49,303 bases of DNA, taken from Alphaproteobacteria bacterium (GTDB lineage: Bacteria; Pseudomonadota; Alphaproteobacteria; Rhizobiales; Xanthobacteraceae). The position numbers and the translations under genes were made by a program. Shown here piece by piece: positions 41,142-49,303 of the stretch. The number at the start of each line of letters is the position of its first letter. Position 1 is the stretch's first letter. The notes beneath the pieces are model-generated. The model was not told the DNA's origin and did no database searches. It was given only the letters and a program-made list of their open reading frames with translations. Where the stretch lies: the NCBI GenBank assembly GCA_026400395.1, contig JAPLPD010000101.1:18298-67600 (forward strand), given 5' to 3'.

Positions 41142-42551
41142 ATGGCCAGCCAGGCCGAATCGTCCGCCGAAAAGTTGCGAGCCTACCTCCGCGAGTTGAA
41201 GCCCGGAGCGCGGGCGCTTCTCATTGCTGAGCTGGAGCGTGGGTTGCTGCATGGCGCGGGCCCTGCCGGGGCGGAACTCGTGCTGTCCGAACTGCGGCGA
41301 AGTCTCCGCGAAGGCAGCACCAAGTCGTCCCGCTTCGGCGATCCGGCCCGTCTGTTTTTCCAGCCGATCGAACCGTTCCTGGTCGATGACGGACCCGATC
41401 ACAAGCATCGCGGACGCATCGCGCGTTCCGCGCTCGAGCCGCTCTGGATTTGGATCGGCAACAGGGTCATGCCGGGCGAGGTCAACACCTATTCCGAGCA
41501 GGTCGAGGAGGCGCTCGGCGCCGGCGATTCCGATGCAGCCGAGCTTCACGCGCGTGCGTTCCAGGACCGCGCGATGGTGCGCATCACGCAGATGATGCAA
41601 AGCGCCGACGATAAGGAGCGCCGCCGCCTCGGCGTTCAGCTCGGCACCGAACGCGCCTTCGAGGACGTGCAAGCGTTGCGGGGAATTCTCGCGTCGCGTG
41701 ACGGCTTGGCGATGCTGGGTACGCAGTTGACCGGCCACATCACCGCGCTGGCCGGTCCGGTGCTTGAAAGCGTCAAGGCGCAGGTCGACTCGCTTGCGGG
41801 AAAGTCGGACCTGTTTCTCTATTCGCTCGTGCTGGTGATGAGCAAGCTGGTGTCGCCCTGGCAACTGATCCGGCTGGCGATCCGGGCGGCCAACAGCGAC
41901 GACGCCAAGCGCATCGCCGAGACGCCGTACGCGGTCACGGTTCAGATCGTGCTGGAAGAGGTCGACCGCCGGGTCCGCGAACTCGCAGCCGATCTCAAGA
42001 GCGGCCGCGGCATCGCGGTTGCGGCGCTGCTCAAAGAGGTCCACGACGCGCTGCGCGGTTTGCGCTCGGAGATCGACCTGCCGGCGGAGTCAGTTTGGGG
42101 CAAGCAGCTCACCACGCTCCGCGCCGAAGTATCCAAGATTCTTACCGGCGAAATCGAAATGATGCCCGGCCGGGTGCGGCGGCTGATCCGGCCGCGGCCG
42201 GCGAAGGAAATGTCGGCGGGCTCCCGGCTCGACGCCGACGAGGTGTCGGAGACCGAGGCGCTGATCGGCTTTGTCGCGGCCTGCCGCAACTACGCCAGCG
42301 AGCTTGCCGTCAACGAAGTCACGCAGCGCACCTTCAACGAGTTGCAACAACTGCTCGATACCGGCACCCGCGCGCTGCTCGACGCGCTGCGCGGTGCGAG
42401 CCCGGCCGAACGCACGTTCCGTCTGTCGCAGGTCGATGCAGCGGTGCGTTTCTGCGCCAAGGTGTTCGGTCAGGAGTATGCATCGACGCTTGCCAAGGCC
42501 GCCGAGGTCGCCGCGCACGATCCCGGACGAAAGGCCGCAGGCCGCGCCTGA
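41142..42551 (+). CDS. Conserved-type hypothetical protein, helical, 469 residues
   Basis: No family was recognised. The sequence is almost wholly alpha-helical and soluble, with an N-terminal LREL/RALLIAELERGLL segment, a central VLVMSKLVSPWQLIRLAIRAAN stretch that could form one amphipathic or membrane-associated helix, and a C-terminal EVTQRTFNELQQLLDTGTRALLDAL. There is no signal peptide and no enzymatic motif. It lies 60 bp after the creatininase gene and 108 bp before ccmI, and could belong to either or stand alone. Confidence 0.8.
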   Translation: MASQAESSAEKLRAYLRELKPGARALLIAELERGLLHGAGPAGAELVLSELRRSLREGSTKSSRFGDPARLFFQPIEPFLVDDGPDHKHRGRIARSALEPLWIWIGNRVMPGEVNTYSEQVEEALGAGDSDAAELHARAFQDRAMVRITQMMQSADDKERRRLGVQLGTERAFEDVQALRGILASRDGLAMLGTQLTGHITALAGPVLESVKAQVDSLAGKSDLFLYSLVLVMSKLVSPWQLIRLAIRAANSDDAKRIAETPYAVTVQIVLEEVDRRVRELAADLKSGRGIAVAALLKEVHDALRGLRSEIDLPAESVWGKQLTTLRAEVSKILTGEIEMMPGRVRRLIRPRPAKEMSAGSRLDADEVSETEALIGFVAACRNYASELAVNEVTQRTFNELQQLLDTGTRALLDALRGASPAERTFRLSQVDAAVRFCAKVFGQEYASTLAKAAEVAAHDPGRKAAGRA

Positions 42552-42659
42552 AAAGGCGCTGACTCCAGCAAACAGGGCCATTTCTTGGGCTGGGCCGCCC
42601 GTCCAAATGCGGCAGCGTGAATGTTTTTTGCCTGCCCCGGCCGGGGATGGTAACCTTCC

Positions 42660-44117
42660 ATGATGATGCTCTGGTTTGTCATAGCGTTGATGACAGCGGC
42701 CGCCGTATTCGCGGTGCTGTGGCCACTCCGGCGGCATGTGCCGCAGCGCGGCGGCAGCGATATCGAGGTCTATCGCGACCAGCTTGAGGAAATAGAGCGC
42801 GACCGCGCGGCCGGCATGATTGCCGAGCGCGAGGCCGAGGCCGCCCAGGTCGAGATTTCACGGCGGTTGCTTGCCGCGGCGGATTCCGCGCCCCCAGCCA
42901 AGCCGGTTTCCGGAGCGGTTCGCCGGCGTCGGATCGCGGCCTTCGTGGCACTGGTGCTGCTGCCGTTCGGCGCCGTCAGCTTCTATTTGCAATTGGGTTC
43001 ACCGCAATTGCCCAGTCAGCCGCTTCAAGCGCGGGGCGGCGCGACCACGCCGGACCGCTCGGCCTCGGAAATGGTCGGCCGCATCGAGGCCTATCTCAAA
43101 ACGAATCCGGACGACGGCCAGGGTTGGGAGATGGTCGGTTCGCTCTATCTTCGAATGGGCTTGCTGGACGAAGCGGTGAAAGCACGGCGGAACTCGTTGC
43201 GCCTGCTCGGTTCCAGCCCGGAGCGTCAGGCCAATCTCGGCGAGGCGCTGGTCGGCGCCGCCAACGGTGTTGTCACCGAAGAAGCCAAAGCGATCTTCGG
43301 CAATGTTCTTCGTCTTGATCCGCGCGACGTCCGGTCCCGCTTCTTCATGGGCCTCGCGGCTGAGCAGGACGGACGGACCAAGGATGCCGCCGAGACTTGG
43401 CGCGCGCTCTTGGCCGACGCCACGCCCGACGCGGATTGGGCGGGCTTTGTTCGTGAATCGCTGGCGCGCGTCGATCCGGCCCCAGCCGCCGCGGCAAAGT
43501 CCGGACCGGGCGCCGCCGAGATGGCCGCTGCAAACGAGATGACGCCCGAGCAGCGCCAGGAGATGATCCAGGGCATGGTGGGGCGGTTGGCAGAACGCCT
43601 GAAGCGCGACGGTTCCGACGTGAACGGCTGGATCATGCTGGTGCGCAGCTACACGGTGCTGGGCGCGCCGGCGCAGGCGCGTGCCGCCGCGGATGAAGCG
43701 CGTCAGGCCCTGGCGAGCGATCCCGAGAAGCTCAAGCTCCTGAACGAATCCATTGTGCGCGAGATGGCGCAGCCCGCCGTTCCCGCCGTCGCGGCTGCTC
43801 CGCCTCGGCCAGTCGCGCCGTCGCCGGCCCAGGTGGCACCGGGGCCAAGTGCCGCAGACATGGCCGCGGCCAATGACCTGTCACCGGAACAACGCAACAC
43901 CATGATCCGTGGTATGGTCGCGCGGCTCGCGGAACGTCTCAAGCAGGACGGCAGCGACGTCGAGGGATGGTTGCGGCTGCTGCGCGCCTATATGGTGCTT
44001 GGCGACAAAGATCAGGCGCGCGCCGCGGCCGTCGAAGCCCGCCGCGCGCTGGCCAGCGACCCCGGCAAGCTGCGGCAGGTCGATGAGATGATCAAAGGAC
44101 TGGGGATCGAAGGCTGA
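42660..44117 (+). CDS. ccmI: Cytochrome c biogenesis protein CcmI (CycH) with duplicated C-terminal module
   Basis: 485 residues. The N-terminal membrane helix ([19 protein letters not shown]), a cytosolic leucine-zipper-like loop ([20 protein letters not shown]) and a second helix near residue 90 are typical of CcmI, which hands apocytochrome c to the CcmFH heme-ligation complex. A TPR region follows. Then a module of about 80 residues occurs twice, ~113 residues apart: [29 protein letters not shown] and [29 protein letters not shown], each with a TPR-like [18 protein letters not shown]. It is first in the ccmIEFH operon. Confidence 0.92.
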   Translation: MMMLWFVIALMTAAAVFAVLWPLRRHVPQRGGSDIEVYRDQLEEIERDRAAGMIAEREAEAAQVEISRRLLAAADSAPPAKPVSGAVRRRRIAAFVALVLLPFGAVSFYLQLGSPQLPSQPLQARGGATTPDRSASEMVGRIEAYLKTNPDDGQGWEMVGSLYLRMGLLDEAVKARRNSLRLLGSSPERQANLGEALVGAANGVVTEEAKAIFGNVLRLDPRDVRSRFFMGLAAEQDGRTKDAAETWRALLADATPDADWAGFVRESLARVDPAPAAAAKSGPGAAEMAAANEMTPEQRQEMIQGMVGRLAERLKRDGSDVNGWIMLVRSYTVLGAPAQARAAADEARQALASDPEKLKLLNESIVREMAQPAVPAVAAAPPRPVAPSPAQVAPGPSAADMAAANDLSPEQRNTMIRGMVARLAERLKQDGSDVEGWLRLLRAYMVLGDKDQARAAAVEARRALASDPGKLRQVDEMIKGLGIEG

Positions 44118-44118
44118 C

Positions 44119-44568
44119 ATGATCCGCAAGCAGCGGCGCCTGGTTTTGATCGGCTCAAGTGTCGGCGTGCTCGCGTTGGCCGCGGGGTTAATTCTCTACG
44201 CGATGAGCAGTTCAATCGTGTTTTTCAACTCGCCGACCGATCTCGCGGATGGGAAATTGGCGCCAGGCACCGCGGTTCGGCTTGGTGGGCTGGTCAAGGA
44301 GGGATCGGTTCAGCGAGGGGCTAATCTAGCGGTCCGGTTTGAAGTGACTGACGGCAATCGCGCGATTCCGGTGACTTTCGTTGGCATCCTGCCGGATCTG
44401 TTCCGTGAAGGGCAGGGTGTGGTCACGGAAGGCAAAATGCAGTCCGACGGGGTGTTCAAAGCGGATACCGTGCTCGCCAAGCACGACGAAAACTACATGC
44501 CGAAGGAAGTCGTTGACGCGTTGAAGAAACAAGGCCGCTGGGAAGAAGGAAGCGGGAAACCAAAATGA
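44119..44568 (+). CDS. ccmE: Heme chaperone CcmE (CycJ)
   Basis: 149 residues, starting one base after the ccmI stop. One N-terminal anchor helix ([21 protein letters not shown]), then the periplasmic OB-fold with [30 protein letters not shown] and the heme-attachment motif HDENY (His122 covalently binds heme, Tyr126 is the axial ligand). It carries heme from CcmABCD to CcmF. It overlaps ccmF by 4 bp. Confidence 0.97.
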   Translation: MIRKQRRLVLIGSSVGVLALAAGLILYAMSSSIVFFNSPTDLADGKLAPGTAVRLGGLVKEGSVQRGANLAVRFEVTDGNRAIPVTFVGILPDLFREGQGVVTEGKMQSDGVFKADTVLAKHDENYMPKEVVDALKKQGRWEEGSGKPK

Positions 44569-46547
44569 TCGCGGAAATCGGCCACTACGCGCTGGTTCTG
44601 GCGCTGGCTCTTGCCCTCGTCCAATCGATTGTCCCGGCGATTGGGGCAAGGCGCCGCGACGACACCTTGATGGCCGTGGCGGGGCCGACGGCGCTCGCCC
44701 AGTTCGCTTTCGTGGGGCTGGCCTTTGTCGCGCTCACCGCAGGCTACGTGACGTCGGATTTTTCCGTCGTCAACGTCTTCGAGAATTCGCACTCGGAGAT
44801 GCCGCTGATCTACAAGTTCACCAGCGTGTGGGGAAACCATGAGGGCTCGATGCTGCTCTGGGTTCTCATTCTTTCGTTGTTCGGTGCGCTAGTCGCGGCG
44901 TTCGGCACCAACCTGCCGTCCACGCTGAAGGCCAATGTGCTGGCCGTGCAATCGTGGATCGCGGCCGCGTTCTATCTCTTCATCCTGGTGACATCGAATC
45001 CGTTCCTGCGGCTGGCGCAGGCTCCGATGGAGGGACGCGATCTCAATCCGATCCTTCAGGACCTAGGGCTCGCGATCCATCCGCCGTTGCTTTACATCGG
45101 CTATGTCGGCTTCTCGATCTCGTTCTCTTTTGCGATCGCAGCGCTGATCGAGGGCCGCATCGACGCCGCCTGGGCGCGCTGGGTGCGGCCGTGGACGCTG
45201 GCGGCCTGGATGTGCCTGACGCTCGGTATCGCCATGGGTTCGTACTGGGCCTACTACGAACTGGGTTGGGGCGGCTTCTGGTTCTGGGATCCGGTCGAGA
45301 ACGCATCGCTGATGCCGTGGCTTGCCGGCACCGCGTTGCTGCACTCCGCCGTGGTGATGGAAAAGCGCAATGCGCTGAAGGTCTGGACCATTCTGCTGGC
45401 GATCCTGACGTTCTCGCTGTCGCTGATGGGGACGTTCTTGGTACGCTCCGGCGTGCTGACGTCGGTGCATACGTTCGCCAGCGATCCGACGCGCGGCGTG
45501 TTCATTCTCGCCATTCTGGTGCTGTTCATCGGCGGCGGTCTCGCGCTGTACGCTTGGCGCGCGCCGATGCTCAAGCAGGGCGGCCTGTTCGCGCCGATGT
45601 CGCGCGAGGGCGCGCTGGTGTTCAACAATCTGTTTCTCACCGCAGCCTGCGCGACCGTTTTCGTCGGCACGCTCTATCCGTTGGCGCTCGAAGTGCTGAC
45701 CGACGAGAAGATTTCGGTCGGCGCGCCGTTCTTCAATCTCACCTTCGCACCGCTATTCGTCCCGCTCCTGCTGGTGGTGCCGCTCGGCCCGTTGATGCCC
45801 TGGAAGCGCGGCGACCTGTTGGCTGTCGTACAGCGGCTGATGGGTGCCGGGATTGCCGCACTCTTCGCAATCGCTGGGACCTTGGCGGTCACCAGCGGCG
45901 GGCCGGTGCTCGCTGCGCTCGGCGTCGGCCTTGCCGCCTACGTCATGGTCGGCTCGCTCACCGATTTCGCCGAACGGACCGGCCTGCTGCGGTTGCCGCT
46001 ATCGACCGCGCTGACTCGCGCGCGTGGCCTGCCGCGCTCGGCGTTCGGCACCATGATCGCGCATTTCGGCCTCGGCGTTTCGCTATTGGGCATCGTTTGC
46101 GCCGCGACGTGGGGCACCGAGAAAATCGTTTCGCTGAAACCCGGCGCGACGGTTTCGCTGCGCTCCTACGATCTGAGCTTCGACGGCCTGGTGGCTCGCC
46201 AGGGCCCGAACTACCGCGAGACGATCGCCAAGTTCAGCGTTCGGCAGGGCGGCAATGTGATCGGCACGATGGAGCCCGCGAAGCGCAGCTTCCAGGCGCG
46301 GCAGAGTTCGACCACCGAAGCAGCACTGCTGACGCGCGGCGCGAGCCAGCTTTATCTTTCGCTCGGCGATCCCGGCGACGACGGCTCGCTCGCGGTGCGG
46401 CTCTATCACAAGCCGCTGGTGCTGCTGATTTGGATCGGCACGCTGATCATGTTCATCGGCGGCGGGCTGTCGCTGTCGGATCGGCGGCTGCGGATCGGCG
46501 CGCCGAAGCCGGCGCGGTCGAAGTCCACACTGCAGCCGGCGGAGTAG
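44565..46547 (+). CDS. ccmF: Cytochrome c heme lyase subunit CcmF (CycK)
   Basis: 660 residues with about 15 membrane helices. The heme-handling WWD-type domain is clear: [19 protein letters not shown]. Conserved periplasmic His residues lie in the flanking loops ([36 protein letters not shown]). It works with CcmH and CcmI to attach heme covalently to CxxCH motifs in the periplasm. The C-terminal periplasmic domain ([19 protein letters not shown]) precedes the last helix. It sits in the operon between ccmE and ccmH. Confidence 0.97.
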   Translation: MIAEIGHYALVLALALALVQSIVPAIGARRRDDTLMAVAGPTALAQFAFVGLAFVALTAGYVTSDFSVVNVFENSHSEMPLIYKFTSVWGNHEGSMLLWVLILSLFGALVAAFGTNLPSTLKANVLAVQSWIAAAFYLFILVTSNPFLRLAQAPMEGRDLNPILQDLGLAIHPPLLYIGYVGFSISFSFAIAALIEGRIDAAWARWVRPWTLAAWMCLTLGIAMGSYWAYYELGWGGFWFWDPVENASLMPWLAGTALLHSAVVMEKRNALKVWTILLAILTFSLSLMGTFLVRSGVLTSVHTFASDPTRGVFILAILVLFIGGGLALYAWRAPMLKQGGLFAPMSREGALVFNNLFLTAACATVFVGTLYPLALEVLTDEKISVGAPFFNLTFAPLFVPLLLVVPLGPLMPWKRGDLLAVVQRLMGAGIAALFAIAGTLAVTSGGPVLAALGVGLAAYVMVGSLTDFAERTGLLRLPLSTALTRARGLPRSAFGTMIAHFGLGVSLLGIVCAATWGTEKIVSLKPGATVSLRSYDLSFDGLVARQGPNYRETIAKFSVRQGGNVIGTMEPAKRSFQARQSSTTEAALLTRGASQLYLSLGDPGDDGSLAVRLYHKPLVLLIWIGTLIMFIGGGLSLSDRRLRIGAPKPARSKSTLQPAE

Positions 46548-46550
46548 GCA

Positions 46551-47063
46551 GTGAGGGCTAGGCGGAACCGCTGGATTTCGATCGCTGCGGTTGCGCTTGC
46601 GCTCGCCGCATCGACGTCGTCGTTCGCGGTGCAGCCCGACGAAATCCTGCCCAACCCCGCGCTTGAATCGCGCGCCCGCGAACTGTCGCGCGAACTGCGC
46701 TGCATGGTCTGCCAGAACCAGTCGATCGACGATTCCGACGCGCCGCTGGCGCGCGATCTGCGGCTGCTGGTGCGCGAGCGCCTCACCGCGGGCGACAGCA
46801 ATTCCCAGGTGCTCGACTTCCTGACCGCGCGTTACGGCCAGTTCGTGCTGCTCAAGCCGCGGCTCGGCTGGGATACCGCGCTGCTGTGGGCAGCGCCCGG
46901 CGTCGTTCTTGCGCTCGGCGTGGCCGGGCTGGTCGGCCTGCTGCGGCGGCGCTCGCGCCCTGGTCATGCCGAAGCGGAGCAGCCCGCGCTCACCGTGGCT
47001 GAACAGCGCCGCCTGACCAAGTTGCTCGGCGAAGGTGGAAAATCAACAGGGCCGTCGGCCTAG
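46551..47063 (+). CDS. ccmH: Cytochrome c thiol-disulfide subunit CcmH (CycL)
   Basis: 170 residues from a GTG at 46551, three bases after the ccmF stop. It has a signal peptide (WISIAAVALALAASTSSFA), a periplasmic three-helix domain with the redox motif LRCMVCQNQSIDDSDAPLA, then VLDFLTARYGQFVLLKP and a C-terminal anchor helix (AAPGVVLALGVAGLVGLL). It reduces or holds the apocytochrome CxxCH cysteines for ligation. It is the last gene of the ccm operon. Confidence 0.96.
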   Translation: MRARRNRWISIAAVALALAASTSSFAVQPDEILPNPALESRARELSRELRCMVCQNQSIDDSDAPLARDLRLLVRERLTAGDSNSQVLDFLTARYGQFVLLKPRLGWDTALLWAAPGVVLALGVAGLVGLLRRRSRPGHAEAEQPALTVAEQRRLTKLLGEGGKSTGPSA

Positions 47064-47116
47064 GTCGTTGATTTATCGCGATAATTGTGGTCCCCGAGAT
47101 TACCAAAGATTAATTC

Positions 47117-47142
47117 CCCCGCCACGCCCGCGTAAGGCGGGG
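47117..47142 (+). terminator. GC-rich hairpin after ccmH
   Basis: CCCCGCC/GGCGGGG arms with a 12-base loop and no T-run. A possible factor-dependent end of the ccm operon, or a leader structure of the degP transcript. Confidence 0.3.
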
Positions 47143-47206
47143 CTCCCCATGTTCTGTCCAACACGAAGCGCTGGGGCGCTGATCCACGTCGAGGACAGAC
47201 ATTCAG

Positions 47207-48730
47207 ATGACTCAGGTCAATTCAACGAAATCGCGAATCTTACCGATGCGGCGGCTCGCGCTTCTGGCCACCACCGTCGCCGGCCTCGCCGTGGGCGGAC
47301 TGATGGTGGCGCCGACCTTGTCGCCCTACGCCACGCAGGCGGTGGCGCAGAACCTCTCCCAGGAGGCCCAGCACCTCGCCCGGCCTTCCGGCTTTGCTGA
47401 CATCGTCGAGAAGGTGAAGCCTTCGGTTTTCTCCGTTCGCGTCAAGGTACGCACCGATGCCGACCAGGTGTCCTCCGATGACGAGAACCCGTTTCCGAAG
47501 GGCTCTCCGATGGAGAAGTTCTTCAAGCGCTTCGGTATGCCTGATGGCGGCCAGGGCGGTCAGGGTGGACCGAACAGCCCGCGCGGCCGGCAGTTCGGCC
47601 AAGCCCAGGGCTCCGGCTTCTTCATCTCGGCGGACGGCTTTGCCGTGACTAACAACCACGTCGTGGAGAAGGCCACGAACGTCGAAATCTCCACCGACGA
47701 CGGCAAGACCTACAGCGCCAAGGTGATCGGCACCGATCCGCGCACCGATCTGGCGCTGATCAAGGTCGAAGGCAGCAACTTCCCCTACGTCAAGCTGGCG
47801 GAAGCGGCGCCCCGCATCGGCGACTGGGTGCTGGCGGTCGGCAATCCGTTCGGCCTTGGCGGTACCGTCACCGCGGGCATCGTCTCGGCTCGCGGCCGCG
47901 ACATCGGCGCCGGTCCGTATGACGACTTCTTGCAGATCGACGCGCCGGTGAACAAGGGCAATTCCGGCGGCCCCACCTTCAACACCGAAGGCAGCGTGAT
48001 CGGCGTCAACACCGCGATCTTCTCGCCGTCGGGCGGGTCGGTGGGCATCGCCTTCGCCATTCCGGCGGAAACAGTGAAGACGGTGGTTGCTCAGCTCAAG
48101 GACAAGGGCTCGGTGACGCGCGGTTGGATCGGCGTGCAGATCCAGCCGGTAACGCCGGAGATCGCCGAGAGCCTCGGCATGAAGAAGTCCGGCGGCGCGC
48201 TGGTCGCGGAACCGCAGAAGGATGGCCCGGCGATGAAGGCCGGCATCCAGTCCGGCGACGTGATCGCCACGGTGGACGGCAAGACAGTGGCGGATGCTCG
48301 TGATCTCGCTCGCAAGATCGGTGGCATCGCCCCCGGTACGGCGGTCAAGCTCGGCATCCTCCGCGGCGGCGCCGACAAGACCATCACCCTGACGCTCGGC
48401 GAGTTGCCGAACGCCCGTGAGGCGCGTGCCGACACCAAGGCCAAGTCGGAGAAGACCAGCAGCGAAGCGCGGCTCGGGCTGTCACTCACTCCCGGCGGCA
48501 GCGAACCCGGTGTTGTCGTCGCCGAAGTCGATCCGTCCGGACCGGCAGCGGATTTCGGCTTTAAGGCTGGCGACGTGATCCTCGAGGTCGGCGGTCAGAC
48601 CGTCGCCACGCCCGCCGAAGTGGGCAAGGCGCTCGGCAATGCTCGCGAGGATGGCAAGCGAAGCGTGCTGATGCGCGTGAAGAGCGAACAAGGGACGCGG
48701 TTTGTGGCGGTTCCGCTCAGCCGCGCCTGA
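47207..48730 (+). CDS. degP: DegP/HtrA-type periplasmic serine endoprotease (Do family)
   Basis: 507 residues, with GAGGA upstream. It has an N-terminal export signal (LALLATTVAGLAVGGLMVAP), a trypsin-like domain with catalytic His151 (TNNHVVEK), Asp181 (PRTDLALIK) and Ser253 (NKGNSGGP), and a Q/N-Gly-rich LA-loop (GMPDGGQGGQGGPN). PDZ1 is near 300-390 (GWIGVQIQPVTPEIAESLG) and PDZ2 is at the C-terminus (SGPAADFGFKAGDVILEVGG). It degrades or refolds misfolded envelope proteins as an oligomer. It follows ccmH by 143 bp, a gene order common in Bradyrhizobium-like genomes. Confidence 0.95.
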   Translation: MTQVNSTKSRILPMRRLALLATTVAGLAVGGLMVAPTLSPYATQAVAQNLSQEAQHLARPSGFADIVEKVKPSVFSVRVKVRTDADQVSSDDENPFPKGSPMEKFFKRFGMPDGGQGGQGGPNSPRGRQFGQAQGSGFFISADGFAVTNNHVVEKATNVEISTDDGKTYSAKVIGTDPRTDLALIKVEGSNFPYVKLAEAAPRIGDWVLAVGNPFGLGGTVTAGIVSARGRDIGAGPYDDFLQIDAPVNKGNSGGPTFNTEGSVIGVNTAIFSPSGGSVGIAFAIPAETVKTVVAQLKDKGSVTRGWIGVQIQPVTPEIAESLGMKKSGGALVAEPQKDGPAMKAGIQSGDVIATVDGKTVADARDLARKIGGIAPGTAVKLGILRGGADKTITLTLGELPNAREARADTKAKSEKTSSEARLGLSLTPGGSEPGVVVAEVDPSGPAADFGFKAGDVILEVGGQTVATPAEVGKALGNAREDGKRSVLMRVKSEQGTRFVAVPLSRA

Positions 48731-48739
48731 CGAGTTGAG

Positions 48740-48762
48740 CCCGCGCCCGGTTCTGGCGCGGG
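48740..48762 (+). terminator. Hairpin after degP
   Basis: An 8-bp stem CCCGCGCC/GGCGCGGG with a 7-base loop, 10 bases after the degP stop. No T-run follows, so termination would be weak or Rho-assisted. Confidence 0.4.
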
Positions 48763-48783
48763 TGTGAGATCGGGGCCGTAACG

Positions 48784-48884
48784 TCGGCATTCGTCGCCCC
48801 CGCCGACGGAACGAACCCGGGGGACGGGTGTGAGCCCGTCCCCGATTATACCGTCGTTGTTCTCGGCATTCGTCGCCCCCGCCG
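48784..48884. repeat. Direct repeat pair flanking a second hairpin
   Basis: The 22-base sequence TCGGCATTCGTCGCCCCCGC plus CG occurs at 48784-48805 and 48863-48884. Between them lies a 9-bp hairpin, GGGGACGGG/CCCGTCCCC with loop TGTGAG (48820-48843). It may be an intergenic repetitive (REP-like) element. No function is seen. Confidence 0.5.
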
Positions 48885-49004
48885 GGAACGGCGATGGTGG
48901 GGGGGCGGTGGAGCGATCCTCCGCCCACCACTTGATCTCGAGGCCGGACACAGGCGCGGACGGCCGGATTTCGATACAGTGGCCGCACCTCAAAGCGGAC
49001 CGAC

Positions 49005-49303
49005 ATGCGCCTCCTCATCGTAGAAGACGATCGCGACGCCTCCGACTATATCGCCCGGGCTTTCCGGGAGGTCGGGCATGTCGCCGACCAGGCGCCCGAT
49101 GGCGAGGAAGGTCTGGCCCTCGCCACCGACCGGCAATACGACGTGCTTATCATCGACCGCATGCTGCCCAAAAAAGACGGCCTCTCACTGATCGGTGAAT
49201 TGCGCGCCAAGAGCATCGAAACACCGGTGCTCATCCTGTCCGCGCTCGGTCAGGTCGATGACCGCGTCAAAGGTCTGCGCGCCGGCGGCGACGACTACCT
49301 GCC
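49005..49303 (+). CDS. Response regulator receiver domain (OmpR-type), truncated by window end
   Basis: 99 codons are visible. Receiver features: LLIVEDDRDASDYI (acidic pair), phosphoacceptor Asp in VLIIDRMLPKKDGL, Ser replacing Thr in LILSALG, and GGDDYLP before the conserved Lys that would lie just beyond the edge. The effector domain is not in the window, so the subfamily is inferred from the receiver sequence style. It lies 274 bp after degP. Confidence 0.88.
   Translation, partial: MRLLIVEDDRDASDYIARAFREVGHVADQAPDGEEGLALATDRQYDVLIIDRMLPKKDGLSLIGELRAKSIETPVLILSALGQVDDRVKGLRAGGDDYL

Overview
The window is about 49 kb of dense, GC-rich alphaproteobacterial chromosome. The c-type cytochrome maturation set ccmI-E-F-H followed by a Do-family protease, the DUF4167 and BA14K proteins, the many orphan tripartite-tricarboxylate (Bug) binding proteins and a gene-transfer-agent (GTA) type terminase all point to Hyphomicrobiales, near the Bradyrhizobium/Rhodopseudomonas/Pseudolabrys group. 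This placement is an inference from gene content. No rRNA, tRNA, CRISPR array or insertion sequence was seen.

Left part (1-21 kb). A truncated Bug protein opens the window. It is followed by two tandem DHA2 drug-efflux transporters, a DUF4167 protein, a BA14K-like exported protein, an SbmA/YddA-type ABC exporter, a Bug receptor beside a MetE-like protein, htpG, a Crp/Fnr regulator, a PhzS-like flavin monooxygenase, a GlcG-type protein, an amidohydrolase, a third Bug receptor, a membrane protein broken by an in-frame stop, a small Cys-pair protein, and an exported M24-fold protein that has lost most of its metal ligands.

Middle (21-34 kb). A three-gene GTA/prophage remnant has an HTH protein, a terminase large subunit and a portal protein fused in frame to a foreign membrane segment. 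It runs directly into a PepSY protein and a PhoPQ-like two-component system. Next come a second MetE-like protein with a Lys/Ala-rich tail, a glycine-zipper lipoprotein, a large YfhO-like membrane protein, and a leftward operon of OpgH (periplasmic glucan synthase), an FkbM methyltransferase and an unknown exported protein.

Right part (34-49 kb). The most interesting block is 34.4-41.1 kb. A tightly coupled operon encodes an MDR dehydrogenase, a PTPS/QueD-like protein lacking catalytic residues, a GT4 glycosyltransferase and a methyltransferase. It converges on a RibD-type reductase, which diverges from GTP cyclohydrolase II, a cytochrome b561 and a creatininase-family amidohydrolase. Together these look like an uncharacterised GTP-derived (pterin, pyrimidine or flavin-like) metabolite pathway with glycosyl and methyl decoration. 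The window closes with an unknown conserved protein, ccmI (with an internal duplication), ccmE, ccmF, ccmH, degP and the start of a response regulator.
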